Shown piece after piece: positions 1 through 7,996 of a DNA stretch of 64,000 nucleotides. How positions within the stretch are numbered: the first letter of the stretch is position 1; every line of letters begins with the position of its first letter. This DNA is from Arthrobacter globiformis. GTDB taxonomy: Bacteria; Actinomycetota; Actinomycetes; Actinomycetales; Micrococcaceae. The notes beneath the pieces were generated by a model. The model saw only the letters and a program-made list of their open reading frames with translations, ran no database searches and had not been told where the DNA came from. Both the position numbers and the translations under genes were made by a program. The stretch spans positions 1 through 64,000 of the forward strand of contig NZ_QLNP01000042.1 of the NCBI RefSeq assembly GCF_003261175.1, in the 5' to 3' direction.

Positions 1-144
1 GGGAGTCGCGTTGCAGTCCGGTGGCAGTGGTGGACATTCGGCCGGTCGGGGAGTCGCGTTGCAGTCCGGTGGCAGTGGTGGACATTCGGCCGGTCGGGGA
101 GTCGCGTTGCAGTCCGGTGGCAGTGGCGGACATTCGGCCGGTCG
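1..144. repeat. 48-base tandem repeat inside the M23 peptidase gene
   Basis: Three near-identical copies (1-48, 49-96, 97-144; one base differs in the third) are followed by degenerate copies to about 260. The period is 16 codons and stays in frame with the minus-strand peptidase. It encodes a Pro/Cys-rich linker or wall-spanning repeat. The array may continue beyond the edge. Confidence 0.9.
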
Positions 145-1176
145 CGGAGTTGCGCTGCATCCCGGCTCTGGCAGTGGGCAGTCGACCAGTCGCGGGTTGG
201 TCTTGCACGTGTCCGTCGGTGGTGGGCAGCCGCGTGATTGTGGATCGAACTTGCACTTGTCTGGCGCAGGACAATCCGACGGCCGCGGTTTGGTGCTGCA
301 ATGCGGCAGTTGAGGTGGTGGAGCAGGCGCCTCGGTGGTGAAGGTATTTCCAGCCATTGCGGGAATTGTCCAGCCCAACATACTCACCGCGCTGGGATCA
401 AAGCTGATCATCTTCTCGTCCCCGCGCAGGCGGTCAATCTGACGGATGTTCAGCAATTTCCATTGATTCGGGTCCTTATGCTGTCCGTTCTCGATCACTT
501 CAAAATGAAGGTGGCATCCGGTAGATGATCCTGTGGTTCCGACTTTGGCAACAACCTCCCCGACCCTGATCTTGCTGCCTTTTTCGGCACCCAACTTCAG
601 CAGGTGGTTATAGGTCGTGATCAGGCCATTGCCGTGGTCAATCTCCAATCTGTTGCCGCCTCCCCAGGGGTGCCAGCCTGCGGCGCGGACGACGCCGGCG
701 TCGGCAGCATAGACCCTCGTTCCGCAGGGTGCAGCGAAATCTTGCCCATAGTGGAACTCGCCCAATAGACCAGTGAGTGGACTCCTACGCGAACCAAACG
801 GAGAAGTCCTGACCAGGACTTCGAGCGGAGCCATGAGGGACCCTTTGGGAGGCCTCTTTAGCAGTGCCGACGCAACACCGAGCGTCGTTGCTCCCTTGAT
901 GTCAGAATTTGAAATCACCGGACGAAAAGGAATCTTCACCCGTGGGGTGTCGCTCGGATCAAGGAGCGGTGCGTCTTCGCTCCCGGTCGGAGCCATCGGC
1001 AACATGACCTCATCAGCAGAATGTTGACCCAACTTGCTTGGGCCTTGACCGAAGGCGAACACGGCAAAACTAAGGATCAGAGCTGCCGCGAGAGTTCGCA
1101 GAGTCAGCCTGCCAACGATATTCCTTTTGGCTAAGCCACGATTCTTGGTTGCAAGTCGCCTACTTTGAGCTGCCAC
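1..1176 (-). CDS. Secreted M23 (LytM-type) peptidase with Pro/Cys repeat tail, 3' end outside window
   Basis: Reading leftward from a GTG at 1176 the frame is open to the window edge, so the C-terminus is missing. GGGAG lies 6 bases before the start. Residues about 20-45 form a basic then hydrophobic N-terminal signal or anchor. The LytM zinc site is clear: H142 and D146 (HYGQD), H191 (TYNHL) and the HLH motif at 222-224. From about residue 285 the protein becomes a Pro/Cys-rich tail that turns into 16-residue repeats containing NATPRPAEC, encoded by the 48-base DNA repeat at the edge. Expected role: a zinc endopeptidase cutting peptidoglycan cross-links, exported. The stretch looks lower in GC than its neighbours. 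A link to the nearby injection system is possible but unproven. Confidence 0.88.
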   Translation of the reverse strand, partial: MAAQSRRLATKNRGLAKRNIVGRLTLRTLAAALILSFAVFAFGQGPSKLGQHSADEVMLPMAPTGSEDAPLLDPSDTPRVKIPFRPVISNSDIKGATTLGVASALLKRPPKGSLMAPLEVLVRTSPFGSRRSPLTGLLGEFHYGQDFAAPCGTRVYAADAGVVRAAGWHPWGGGNRLEIDHGNGLITTYNHLLKLGAEKGSKIRVGEVVAKVGTTGSSTGCHLHFEVIENGQHKDPNQWKLLNIRQIDRLRGDEKMISFDPSAVSMLGWTIPAMAGNTFTTEAPAPPPQLPHCSTKPRPSDCPAPDKCKFDPQSRGCPPPTDTCKTNPRLVDCPLPEPGCSATPRPAECPPLPPDCNATPRPAECPPLPPDCNATPRPAECPPLPPDCNATP

Positions 1177-1393
1177 AGAATGCTCCCGAGGTTGACCCGC
1201 CGAACTGGGCACACGGCAGGCATGGACCTCATTGTGGCTTCACACCAATGACAGGGAAACCGGCGGTCCCTGCTCCTGTATCCCGGATTTGCCCTTTAGA
1301 CCCGTGTTGAGTGATGGGATAGGGACAATTTCCCAAGTGAGCGCGGGGATAACGGAAGCAGGGGGTACACGGGGCTCAGATCGGCTGCCCGAT

Positions 1394-1413
1394 TGGGCAC
1401 TCAATTGTGCCCA
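1394..1413. other. Short inverted repeat past the hydrolase gene
   Basis: TGGGCAC and GTGCCCA flank a 6-base loop. No T-run follows on the minus strand, so it is only a weak terminator candidate. Confidence 0.3.
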
Positions 1414-1424
1414 GACCGTGCGAC

Positions 1425-2114
1425 TTAGCAGGCTGCTGGTCCGTTGGCGCGGAGGAACGCGGCTACCGGCGCGGCCAGCGAGGCGCCGATGTCCTCGGCG
1501 GTGCGCTTGTTTCCAGCCACCGCGAACGAGTGGTCGCCGCCCTCGCACCACTGCAGCGTGGCGGTCCGCCCGATCCGGGAAACCACACCTTCCAGCAGCT
1601 CGCGGGTGGCGAACGTGTCGCGCGTTCCCTGGAGGAACAGCATGGGGGTTTCCAGCTCGTAGAGGTGCTCGTCGCGCAGCTTCTCTGGCTTGCCGGGCGG
1701 GTGCAGCGGGTAGCCGAGGTAAACCAGGCCGGCGGCAGGCATGCCTTCGGCAACCGCCATGGAGGCCATCCGGCCGCCGAACGACTTCCCGGCCGCCCAC
1801 AACGGCTCGGCACCACCTTCGGCCTCCGACCGGGACGCCGCTTCGGCCATCGCTGCCCGCCAGGTGGCGATAGCCGCCGGCGGACGGTCGGGGAATTTCC
1901 GGCCTGCCTCGCGGTAGGGGAAGTTGAAGCGCAAAGTGGCCACGCCGTCGTCGTTCAATGCGCCCGTGAACCCGCGCATGAACGGATGCTCCATGCCCGC
2001 GCCGGCGCCATGGGCCAACACCAGGGTTGCGAAGGGACTGGCGGGCCGCGCGTAGGCGCCGGAGACGTGACCGTCGCCGACGGCGATGGTGATGGGGGTG
2101 TCAGCGGTGGGCAT
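1425..2114 (-). CDS. Alpha/beta hydrolase (dienelactone-hydrolase/KANL3-like)
   Basis: A 229-residue cytoplasmic protein read from the ATG at 2114, which has GGAG 5 bases upstream. A longer frame back to 2180 lacks such a site. The fold signature is intact: an oxyanion loop LAHGAGAG near residue 35, nucleophile S111 in GKSFGG, D166 in GTRD, and H195 in GGDHS. The family contains small serine hydrolases of mostly unknown substrate. It is downstream of and co-oriented with the amylosucrase gene, 135 bases away, but no functional link is evident. A short inverted repeat at 1394-1413 lies just past its stop. Confidence 0.85.
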   Translation of the reverse strand: MPTADTPITIAVGDGHVSGAYARPASPFATLVLAHGAGAGMEHPFMRGFTGALNDDGVATLRFNFPYREAGRKFPDRPPAAIATWRAAMAEAASRSEAEGGAEPLWAAGKSFGGRMASMAVAEGMPAAGLVYLGYPLHPPGKPEKLRDEHLYELETPMLFLQGTRDTFATRELLEGVVSRIGRTATLQWCEGGDHSFAVAGNKRTAEDIGASLAAPVAAFLRANGPAAC

Positions 2115-2249
2115 GACTCCATCATGCCCGATCCGCAGGCGCTGGTCGGGACGCCCGCCAGGGACTCCAATTTGACGCACAGGCCAGGCACAGATGCACG
2201 AAAGTCTCCAGCCAGCTCTGCGCCGGACACTTGACGGCGGCGAAAGTTC

Positions 2250-4223
2250 TCAGGAAGCCGGGACAACCCTGAGCCAGGCGTAGTCCTGCGGCCGCAGCAC
2301 CAGTCCCTCGTCGATCCGGACCGGCTCGTCGGAAAACAGGTCCAAGGCTTCTGCCGCGAACCCGGACAGGGTGTCCGCGGAAACCACCTGCGGCCCGTCA
2401 CTGAAGTTGGCCAGGGCCAGGACCGCCGTTCCCTCGCCGGGCCGCTGATACCCGAGCACTGCGGTGTTGTTCGTCGAGAACGGCACCAAACGGGTGCCGG
2501 CCAGCTCGGGAGTCGCCGCGCGGATCTCCGCCAGCCGCCGCAGTCCTGCAAACACTGCCCCCTCAGGAGTAGCCGGGTCCAGCCGCTTCGCATATTTTTC
2601 AGCGGGGAACTGTGGCCGGTGCACCCACCGGCTGTCCGCGTCGTGGCCGTCCTCCTGCGCATAGCCGTAGTCATTGAGTTGCCCCACCTCGTCGCCCAGG
2701 TAGAGCAGCGGGATGCCGCCGGTGCTGAAGGCTACCGAGTGGGTCAGCAGGACGCGGCGGATGGCCTCCGCTGAACCGCCTTCCAGGCCGCACAGCGACG
2801 CCGTCGTGCCGGAGATCCGGCAGTCGCCCGTGCGCGGGTTGTCCTGGAACGGCACGCCGTGGGCGAAGCTGCCCGGGAACCGGTTGACGTAGAACGAGTT
2901 CAGGAACCGGCGGTGGTCGAAGCCGTTGATGCCGAAGTCGGCAGCGTCTTCGTCGGCAAACGTCCAGCCAATGTCGTCGTGGCTCCGCACGTAGTTCACC
3001 CAGGAGGTTCCTGCCGCAATATTGTGCCGCCGCTCAAGGGCCTGGGCCAGCAGCGACACGTTCCGCGTTGCCAGCGCCTCCCAGGTCAGGGCCATCTGCA
3101 GCGGGTTGTAGGAGAGCTGGCACTCTGCGGGATCGATGTACAGGGCCACCTCGTCCGGGTGGACAATCGCCTCGGACTTGAACAGCAGCGACGGCGCCGC
3201 CAGCCGGCAGACCGCGTTGAAGGCCTGCAGCAGGGTGTGCGCCTCGGGCAGGCTCTCGCACGGCGTCCCCAGCTGCTTCCAGATGAACGCCACGGCGTCC
3301 ATCCGCAGGATGTCCACGCCCAAATTGGCCAGGAACAGCATTTCTCCCGCCATTGCCCGGAAGACCTCGGGGTTGGAGTAGTTCAGGTCCCACTGGAACG
3401 TGTGGAACGTGGCCCATACCCACCGGCCGTCAGGCAGCTGCACGAAGGAGCCAGGGTGGTCTTCCGGGAAGATCTCGCGCACGGTCTGTTCGAACGCGTC
3501 AGGCATGGCACGGTCCGGGAAGATCCAGTAGTAGTCGCTGTACCGCGGGTCGCCCGCGGCGGCCCGCTGCGCCCACTCGTGCTCGTTGGAGGTGTGGTTG
3601 AAGATGAAGTCGAGCACCAGACTGATGCCGTTGGCCCGCAGCTCGGCGGCGAGCGCGCGCAGCTGGTCCATGGTGCCGAGCTTCGGGTTGACCTCGCGGT
3701 AGCTGGACACGGCGTAGCCGCCGTCGGACAGGGGCTCCGGGGCCAGGAACAGCGGCATCAGGTGCAGGTAGGTAAGGCCGAGTTCCTTGAAATAGGGGAT
3801 GCGGGCGCGGACACCTTCAAGGTCGGCCGCATACCGGTCCACGTAACAGACACCGCCGAGCATGCGGTTGGACTGGAACCAGTCGCTGTTGCCTTCTCGG
3901 CCGGCGTCGAGCCTTTTCAGGTCTGCCGGCCGCTCCTTCCAGGAGCGGGAGATCTCCAGCGCGAGCGCCGCCAGCTGCTCCTCGATGTCAGGCCGTGTGC
4001 CATACAGCGAACGGAACAGCCTCGCCAGATCGGGGAAATGCCGGTCGAAACGCTGCTCCAGTGCGTCCCGGTCAGCGCTGCCCGGCTTTAGGCCGGCCTC
4101 CCCAGCTGCCGTGCTGAACAGCTGGCGGGTGCCCGCCTGGAATGCCCCGGAAGGCTGTGACCCACCGGACTCCTCGGCAGCGGATGGTCCTTGGCTAGCG
4201 TCCAGACTCGGGGATTCAACCAT
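2250..4223 (-). CDS. Amylosucrase (GH13 family)
   Basis: A 657-residue protein expected to build alpha-1,4-glucan from sucrose with release of fructose. The N-terminal helical region (about 40-115) is followed by the catalytic barrel. Conserved GH13 sites are visible: D205 and H210 in DFIFNH, nucleophile D309 in LRMDAV, acid/base E351 in FKSEA, and H415/D416 in RSHDD. The length and the motif NSDWFQSNRMLGG match amylosucrases better than trehalose synthase or alpha-amylase. The ATG at 4223 has AAGGAG 9 bases upstream. No signal peptide, so it is probably cytoplasmic. It is transcribed divergently from the LigD-like gene. Sucrose hydrolase is the main alternative. Confidence 0.88.
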   Translation of the reverse strand: MVESPSLDASQGPSAAEESGGSQPSGAFQAGTRQLFSTAAGEAGLKPGSADRDALEQRFDRHFPDLARLFRSLYGTRPDIEEQLAALALEISRSWKERPADLKRLDAGREGNSDWFQSNRMLGGVCYVDRYAADLEGVRARIPYFKELGLTYLHLMPLFLAPEPLSDGGYAVSSYREVNPKLGTMDQLRALAAELRANGISLVLDFIFNHTSNEHEWAQRAAAGDPRYSDYYWIFPDRAMPDAFEQTVREIFPEDHPGSFVQLPDGRWVWATFHTFQWDLNYSNPEVFRAMAGEMLFLANLGVDILRMDAVAFIWKQLGTPCESLPEAHTLLQAFNAVCRLAAPSLLFKSEAIVHPDEVALYIDPAECQLSYNPLQMALTWEALATRNVSLLAQALERRHNIAAGTSWVNYVRSHDDIGWTFADEDAADFGINGFDHRRFLNSFYVNRFPGSFAHGVPFQDNPRTGDCRISGTTASLCGLEGGSAEAIRRVLLTHSVAFSTGGIPLLYLGDEVGQLNDYGYAQEDGHDADSRWVHRPQFPAEKYAKRLDPATPEGAVFAGLRRLAEIRAATPELAGTRLVPFSTNNTAVLGYQRPGEGTAVLALANFSDGPQVVSADTLSGFAAEALDLFSDEPVRIDEGLVLRPQDYAWLRVVPAS

Positions 4224-4425
4224 GGAACGGGTCTCCTTCGCGGATGCTCTGCGCCTGGCGGCGGCCGGTGTGTTTCATCCTTACAGATGGCCCCGCCGCT
4301 GCCCAGTGAGCGGGCAGATGTTTCTCGGTGTCCGACGGTGGGACTCAGCTTGGCGGGGTCGGTCCGCCATTGGTCGTAGCAGGAATCTCGACGGGCGCAC
4401 TGCTGACGCGGCCGTCCGCGCGGGG

Positions 4426-4431
4426 TAGGTT
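4426..4431 (+). promoter_or_regulatory. -10 element (TAGGTT) for a leaderless LigD-like mRNA
   Basis: TAGGTT ends 6 bases before the ATG at 4438 and there is no Shine-Dalgarno site, so the transcript probably starts at or next to the start codon. Confidence 0.55.
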
Positions 4432-4437
4432 GTCCCC

Positions 4438-5460
4438 ATGGCCAGTGAACAGACCACCATCAGTGTCGACGGGCCCGGCGGCCCCCGGGAAATGCGCGTC
4501 TCCAGTCCAAGCCGGGTGTTGTGGCCCGAACTAGGACTGACCAAGCTGGACCTGGCGCGCTACTTCGTGGATGTGGGGGAGGCGTTCATCCGGGCCAACG
4601 GTGACCGGCCGGTGGCGCTGCAGCGGTTCTCGGACACCGTGGACGGCGAGCAGTTCTTTTCCAAGAACCCACCGAAGGGAACGCCGGACTTCATTCGCAC
4701 GGTCAAGGTCACCTTTCCCAGCGCGCGCTCGCATCCTATGCTGGTTCTGGACGAGCCGGCCGCCGCTGTCTGGGCCGCACAGATGAACACGGTGGTCTTT
4801 CACCCGTGGCCGTCGCGTGCGGACAACTCGGACAATCCCGACCAGCTGCGGATCGACCTGGACCCGCAGCCGGGCACGGACTACGACGACGCCATCCCTG
4901 CCGCCCTGGAACTGCGGAAGGTGCTTGCGGAGGCGGGGCTGGACGCGTTCCTGAAAACCTCCGGCAACCGTGGCCTGCACATTTATGCCCCCATTGAACC
5001 GACCCGCGAGTTCCTTGATGTCCGCCATGCCGTGATCGCTGCCGCGAGGGAGCTCGAGCGGCGCATGCCGGACAAGGTCACCACGAACTGGTGGAAGGAG
5101 GAACGGGGCGAGCGCATCTTCGTCGACTTCAACCAGGCCAACCGGGACCGCACCATCGCCGGCGCCTACAGCCCGCGTGCCCTCCCGCATGCATCCGTGT
5201 CCTGCCCGATCACGTGGGACGAGCTGACGGACGTCAGGCCCAAGGACTTCACCATCCTCACCGTGCCGGACAGGCTGAAAACGGTGGGGGACCCGTGGGC
5301 GGACATGCATGCGAAGCCCGGCACCATCGACACGCTGCTGGAATGGTGGGAGCGCGACGTCAAGAACGGGCTGGGTGAACTGCCGTTCCCGCCGGACTAC
5401 CCCAAGATGCCGGGCGAGCCGCCGCGCGTCCAGCCCAGCCGGGCGAAGAAGACGGAGTAG
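4438..5460 (+). CDS. LigD-type polymerase/primase domain protein, stand-alone
   Basis: A 340-residue protein with the archaeo-eukaryotic primase fold of the polymerase domain of bacterial NHEJ ligase D. Visible signatures are the IDLDPQPG segment with metal-binding aspartates (near residues 140-145), SGNRGLHIY near residue 180, and IFVDFNQANRDRTIAGAYS near residue 225. It matches the polymerase domain alone, without ligase or nuclease modules. Expected role: gap filling or ribonucleotide insertion at double-strand breaks. No Ku or ligase gene is in the window, so partners must lie elsewhere. A probable leaderless start supports the ATG at 4438. Confidence 0.87.
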   Translation: MASEQTTISVDGPGGPREMRVSSPSRVLWPELGLTKLDLARYFVDVGEAFIRANGDRPVALQRFSDTVDGEQFFSKNPPKGTPDFIRTVKVTFPSARSHPMLVLDEPAAAVWAAQMNTVVFHPWPSRADNSDNPDQLRIDLDPQPGTDYDDAIPAALELRKVLAEAGLDAFLKTSGNRGLHIYAPIEPTREFLDVRHAVIAAARELERRMPDKVTTNWWKEERGERIFVDFNQANRDRTIAGAYSPRALPHASVSCPITWDELTDVRPKDFTILTVPDRLKTVGDPWADMHAKPGTIDTLLEWWERDVKNGLGELPFPPDYPKMPGEPPRVQPSRAKKTE

Positions 5461-5631
5461 CCGCGGGCACATTGGTTACGAGGCGATAATGCTGCCTCGA
5501 TAACTGCCCCATTGGGCACGGATGCCCGGGATAAGCGACGCACGATGGATGCCAACCGGCTGCGGCGTGACGAAAGGACCGTCGCACTAGACGCCGACTG
5601 GCTGGCTTCGGTCTGAGCGGAGTGTGCGCGG

Positions 5632-6582
5632 ATGAGTCGTTACGGAAAACGCTGGCGTATCGCGCTGGTTCTGCTCGTGCTGCTTGCGCTTGCTGCCTGC
5701 GGTCCGCGCGTGCCCGGCCTGATTTCCAGTGCAGGGCCGGTTGGGACCGGTCAGCCTGTTCCTGAGCCTAAGCCGCCTGATCCTGGTGAGCCTAAGCCGC
5801 CGGAGCCTAAGCCTGATCCCGGTGAGCCTAAGCCGCCGGAGCCTAAGCCTGATCCCGGTGAGCCTAAGCCGCCGGAGCCTAAGCCTGATCCCGGTGAGCC
5901 TAAGCCGCCGGAGCCTAAGCCTGATCCCGGTGAGCCCAAGCCGCCCAATCCTGGGCCCAAGCCCGATCCAATCGTGTGCCAGCCCTATGCTCCTTCGTCG
6001 ACCCAACCACAGGAGAGCACCCCACAGCAGACGCAGACGCCGACGGACGCCCCACAGGTAAAGCCGGACCTTACCGTTGCGGTCCCACAATCGTGCACCG
6101 TGGCCCGGGCGAATCCGCACGAAACTAGTGCATGCCTTTTCCTCGCTGTGGATTTGCGCAACCAAGGGCAGGGGGTCCAATCGGTTGGAGTGCTCATTGA
6201 AAGTACGTCATTGGCGGCAAATGCTGGGCTGAACGAGAAAAAAACTCTGGATGCTCTCCCAGAACCGAAGCCTACGGAGATACGCGTCAATATCCAGCCC
6301 GCTGACTTCGGGCAAACTCACGAAGTGAGGTTCACTGCTGACCCGCAGCATGCCATCGAAGAAGTCAACGAAGAGAATAACTCCGTGGCTGTGAAGCTGG
6401 CCCTGCCCGCCATCGACACCCTGCCCGCTTCGGCAGTCTGCCCCCCGGAAACAACGGACGGCACAGACGACCCCTCCTCGCCTGCTGTGGAGGGAGGCCA
6501 GGTTCCGGAGGGCGGCGGCTCGGATGGTTCCTCCTCGCCGGCGGGGTCGGCCGAAACGTCCCCCGCCGCCGGGGGACAATGA
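5632..6582 (+). CDS. CARDB-domain lipoprotein with PEPKPDPG repeats
   Basis: A 316-residue protein. A basic N-terminus and hydrophobic stretch end in the lipobox LAAC (Cys about residue 23), so it should be a lipid-anchored surface protein. A Pro/Lys/Glu spacer (about 43-110) holds four perfect 12-residue repeats. A CARDB-like beta-sandwich follows (about 140-265), with the typical end EEVNEENNSVAV. The C-terminus is low-complexity Gly/Ser/Pro. CARDB domains usually bind ligands or bacterial surfaces; no enzyme motif is seen. The gene converges on the PAAR gene of the injection system with only 32 bases between them, so it may be an accessory of that locus, but it is not a known core component. 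Confidence 0.75.
   Translation: MSRYGKRWRIALVLLVLLALAACGPRVPGLISSAGPVGTGQPVPEPKPPDPGEPKPPEPKPDPGEPKPPEPKPDPGEPKPPEPKPDPGEPKPPEPKPDPGEPKPPNPGPKPDPIVCQPYAPSSTQPQESTPQQTQTPTDAPQVKPDLTVAVPQSCTVARANPHETSACLFLAVDLRNQGQGVQSVGVLIESTSLAANAGLNEKKTLDALPEPKPTEIRVNIQPADFGQTHEVRFTADPQHAIEEVNEENNSVAVKLALPAIDTLPASAVCPPETTDGTDDPSSPAVEGGQVPEGGGSDGSSSPAGSAETSPAAGGQ
5785..5928. repeat. 36-base tandem repeat, four perfect copies, in the lipoprotein gene
   Basis: Copies at 5785-5820, 5821-5856, 5857-5892 and 5893-5928 appear identical, followed by a partial fifth. Each encodes GEPKPPEPKPDP in frame. The identity at DNA level points to recent expansion. Confidence 0.92.
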
Positions 6583-6614
6583 GGCAACCTGGCAGGGACG
6601 CCAATCCAACGGAC

Positions 6615-6932
6615 TTACCCCCCGATGATCACCGTCGGACACCCGGGTCCAGGCGCCACGGGAGTGCCGTGAAGGCTCAGGTCACCCACCCGGGCGGCCG
6701 GAAAGCCACCTATGAGCACCGTCACGCTGCCCGTTGCGATCCCGTTTGGCGCCGGAGAAACACACACAATCCCGCCGGGAAGGGCGTTCGCCACTGCGGC
6801 AGGCATCCCGCCAATCAACACTGTTGGTACCCCGGCGGCGGGCGTGACGGGCCCGCCCGCATGGGGTTTGGGACCGTCAGAAAGTGGACACAACGCCGTA
6901 TCTCCCACCCGGAGTGCGGGACCTGTCGGCAT
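6615..6932 (-). CDS. PAAR-like tip protein of the contractile injection system
   Basis: A 105-residue protein read from the ATG at 6932, whose first base is the last base of the upstream stop (TGATG), implying translational coupling. A longer open frame to 7196 only shadows the neighbouring gene. The sequence shows the repeated turn pattern of PAAR proteins (RVGD, VLIGGMPAA, VLIGGFPAARVGD, GCPTVIIGG) with scattered Cys and His that could hold the tip metal. Role: sharpens the spike of the VgrG-like trimer encoded at 23474. It is unusual that this core gene sits on the opposite strand from the main operon. Confidence 0.85.
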   Translation of the reverse strand: MPTGPALRVGDTALCPLSDGPKPHAGGPVTPAAGVPTVLIGGMPAAVANALPGGIVCVSPAPNGIATGSVTVLIGGFPAARVGDLSLHGTPVAPGPGCPTVIIGG

Positions 6933-7744
6933 CACTGAGTCCCGTACGGCAGGACGCTCAGGGCAGTCCCCTGCGGCGCGCCCGGCTTCGAGGGATCGCT
7001 CACCCTGACAGATTCGACCGAGAAGTGCCACGCCACCGTCAGCGCCGCCGCCAGCAGCAGGAGAAAAAGCACCGCCTTGATTGTTCTCCACGGCAGTGCA
7101 GGGTCCTGAACGTGGCTCCCGTCGAGCCGAAGCGGAGGCCCGTCCTCCGGCGTCGCCGTCACGGAAAAAATGAGTGTGGCGGGCGTGCCGCTCCAAATCT
7201 TCTCTGCGGGACGGACACGCACTGCTGTGAACTGAACGGTGCCTGGTTCGATTGTCAGTTCCGGGGGCTGCAGCTCGAATTCCAGCAGGTCGCCGGGGTC
7301 GGACCCGGCCAGTTCCACCGTGACGGGGACATTTCCCCAGTTGTCGAGGGCCACATGGTGCCTGGCCCCGCGCTTGCCCCGGGACATTAGTGGCATGAGT
7401 TCACCCGTGGTCTCAAGGAACGGGAGTACCTCAACCACGCCTTCGGGCAGCACGGCGTCTTCAGGATGCTCAGTGGGCAGTACCTGGATTCCAAATATGA
7501 AGTCACCCGCGGGTACGGAGGCGGACCGGGGTGGGTGGAATGTGATTGCAGCTGTGGTGTCCTGCCCGGGATAGAGCGAAACGCGGTCTGGCAGGATTTC
7601 GGCCCAGGACTCTGCCGGGCCCACAACCCGAAGCGCGTACTCCTCGACTACGTCGCTGTCGTTGCGGAGAGTCAGATGAACAGACCCCTCGGTACCGGCC
7701 TCCAGGCTGAGGCGGGGCGTACCAAGCGATGCAGTGGTGCTCAT
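6932..7744 (-). CDS. Ig-like-fold protein with a transmembrane segment, linked to PAAR
   Basis: A 270-residue protein with GGAGG shortly before its ATG. Residues about 8-95 and 110-205 look like two Ig-like beta-sandwiches of the COG1470 type (NDSDVVEEYALRV; LDNWGNVPVTVEL). A hydrophobic segment follows (about 222-242, VLFLLLLAAALTVAW) and a short tail. No signal peptide is seen, so the N-terminal part is predicted cytoplasmic with a C-terminal anchor. It is coupled to the PAAR gene and divergent from the LuxR regulator. Possible roles are tip loading or holding the particle at the membrane; both are inference. Confidence 0.65.
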   Translation of the reverse strand: MSTTASLGTPRLSLEAGTEGSVHLTLRNDSDVVEEYALRVVGPAESWAEILPDRVSLYPGQDTTAAITFHPPRSASVPAGDFIFGIQVLPTEHPEDAVLPEGVVEVLPFLETTGELMPLMSRGKRGARHHVALDNWGNVPVTVELAGSDPGDLLEFELQPPELTIEPGTVQFTAVRVRPAEKIWSGTPATLIFSVTATPEDGPPLRLDGSHVQDPALPWRTIKAVLFLLLLAAALTVAWHFSVESVRVSDPSKPGAPQGTALSVLPYGTQ

Positions 7745-7874
7745 AGCCTCTCCTCCGGAGCCGAGCGCATGGGCAAATACGCCCGCAGTTCTCAGAGGCT
7801 ACGGCGCCGGACATGACGGGCAGCATGACGCCCGGCCGGACTTCTGGGCACGGCGGCTGCCCGTTGAGCCCTTG

Positions 7875-7906
7875 TTGACTGCACGAAGAGAACTATCCGC
7901 TAAATT
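7875..7906 (+). promoter_or_regulatory. Possible promoter for the eCIS regulator
   Basis: TTGACT (7875-7880) and TAAATT (7901-7906) lie in an AT-richer part of the divergent spacer. The 20-base gap between them is longer than ideal, so this is tentative. Confidence 0.3.
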
Positions 7907-7996
7907 CAGGGCAGCGGATTGCCAAAATCGGGTACGTGAAGCTGGTGGGGGCTACCGGTCTGGTCCGCGGCCGTTACAGGTAGCAGGGGAGGATTC

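Noticed and set aside
1-144. Repeats resembling a CRISPR array
   Set aside because: The copies abut without spacers and keep a 16-codon frame in the M23 peptidase.
1232-1873. 213-residue plus-strand open frame
   Set aside because: Mostly antisense to the alpha/beta hydrolase; Arg-rich with no domain.
2859-4091. 410-residue plus-strand open frame
   Set aside because: Lies entirely antisense to amylosucrase and shows no domain.
5785-5928. Repeats resembling a CRISPR array
   Set aside because: Head-to-tail 36-base units with no spacers, in frame with the lipoprotein.
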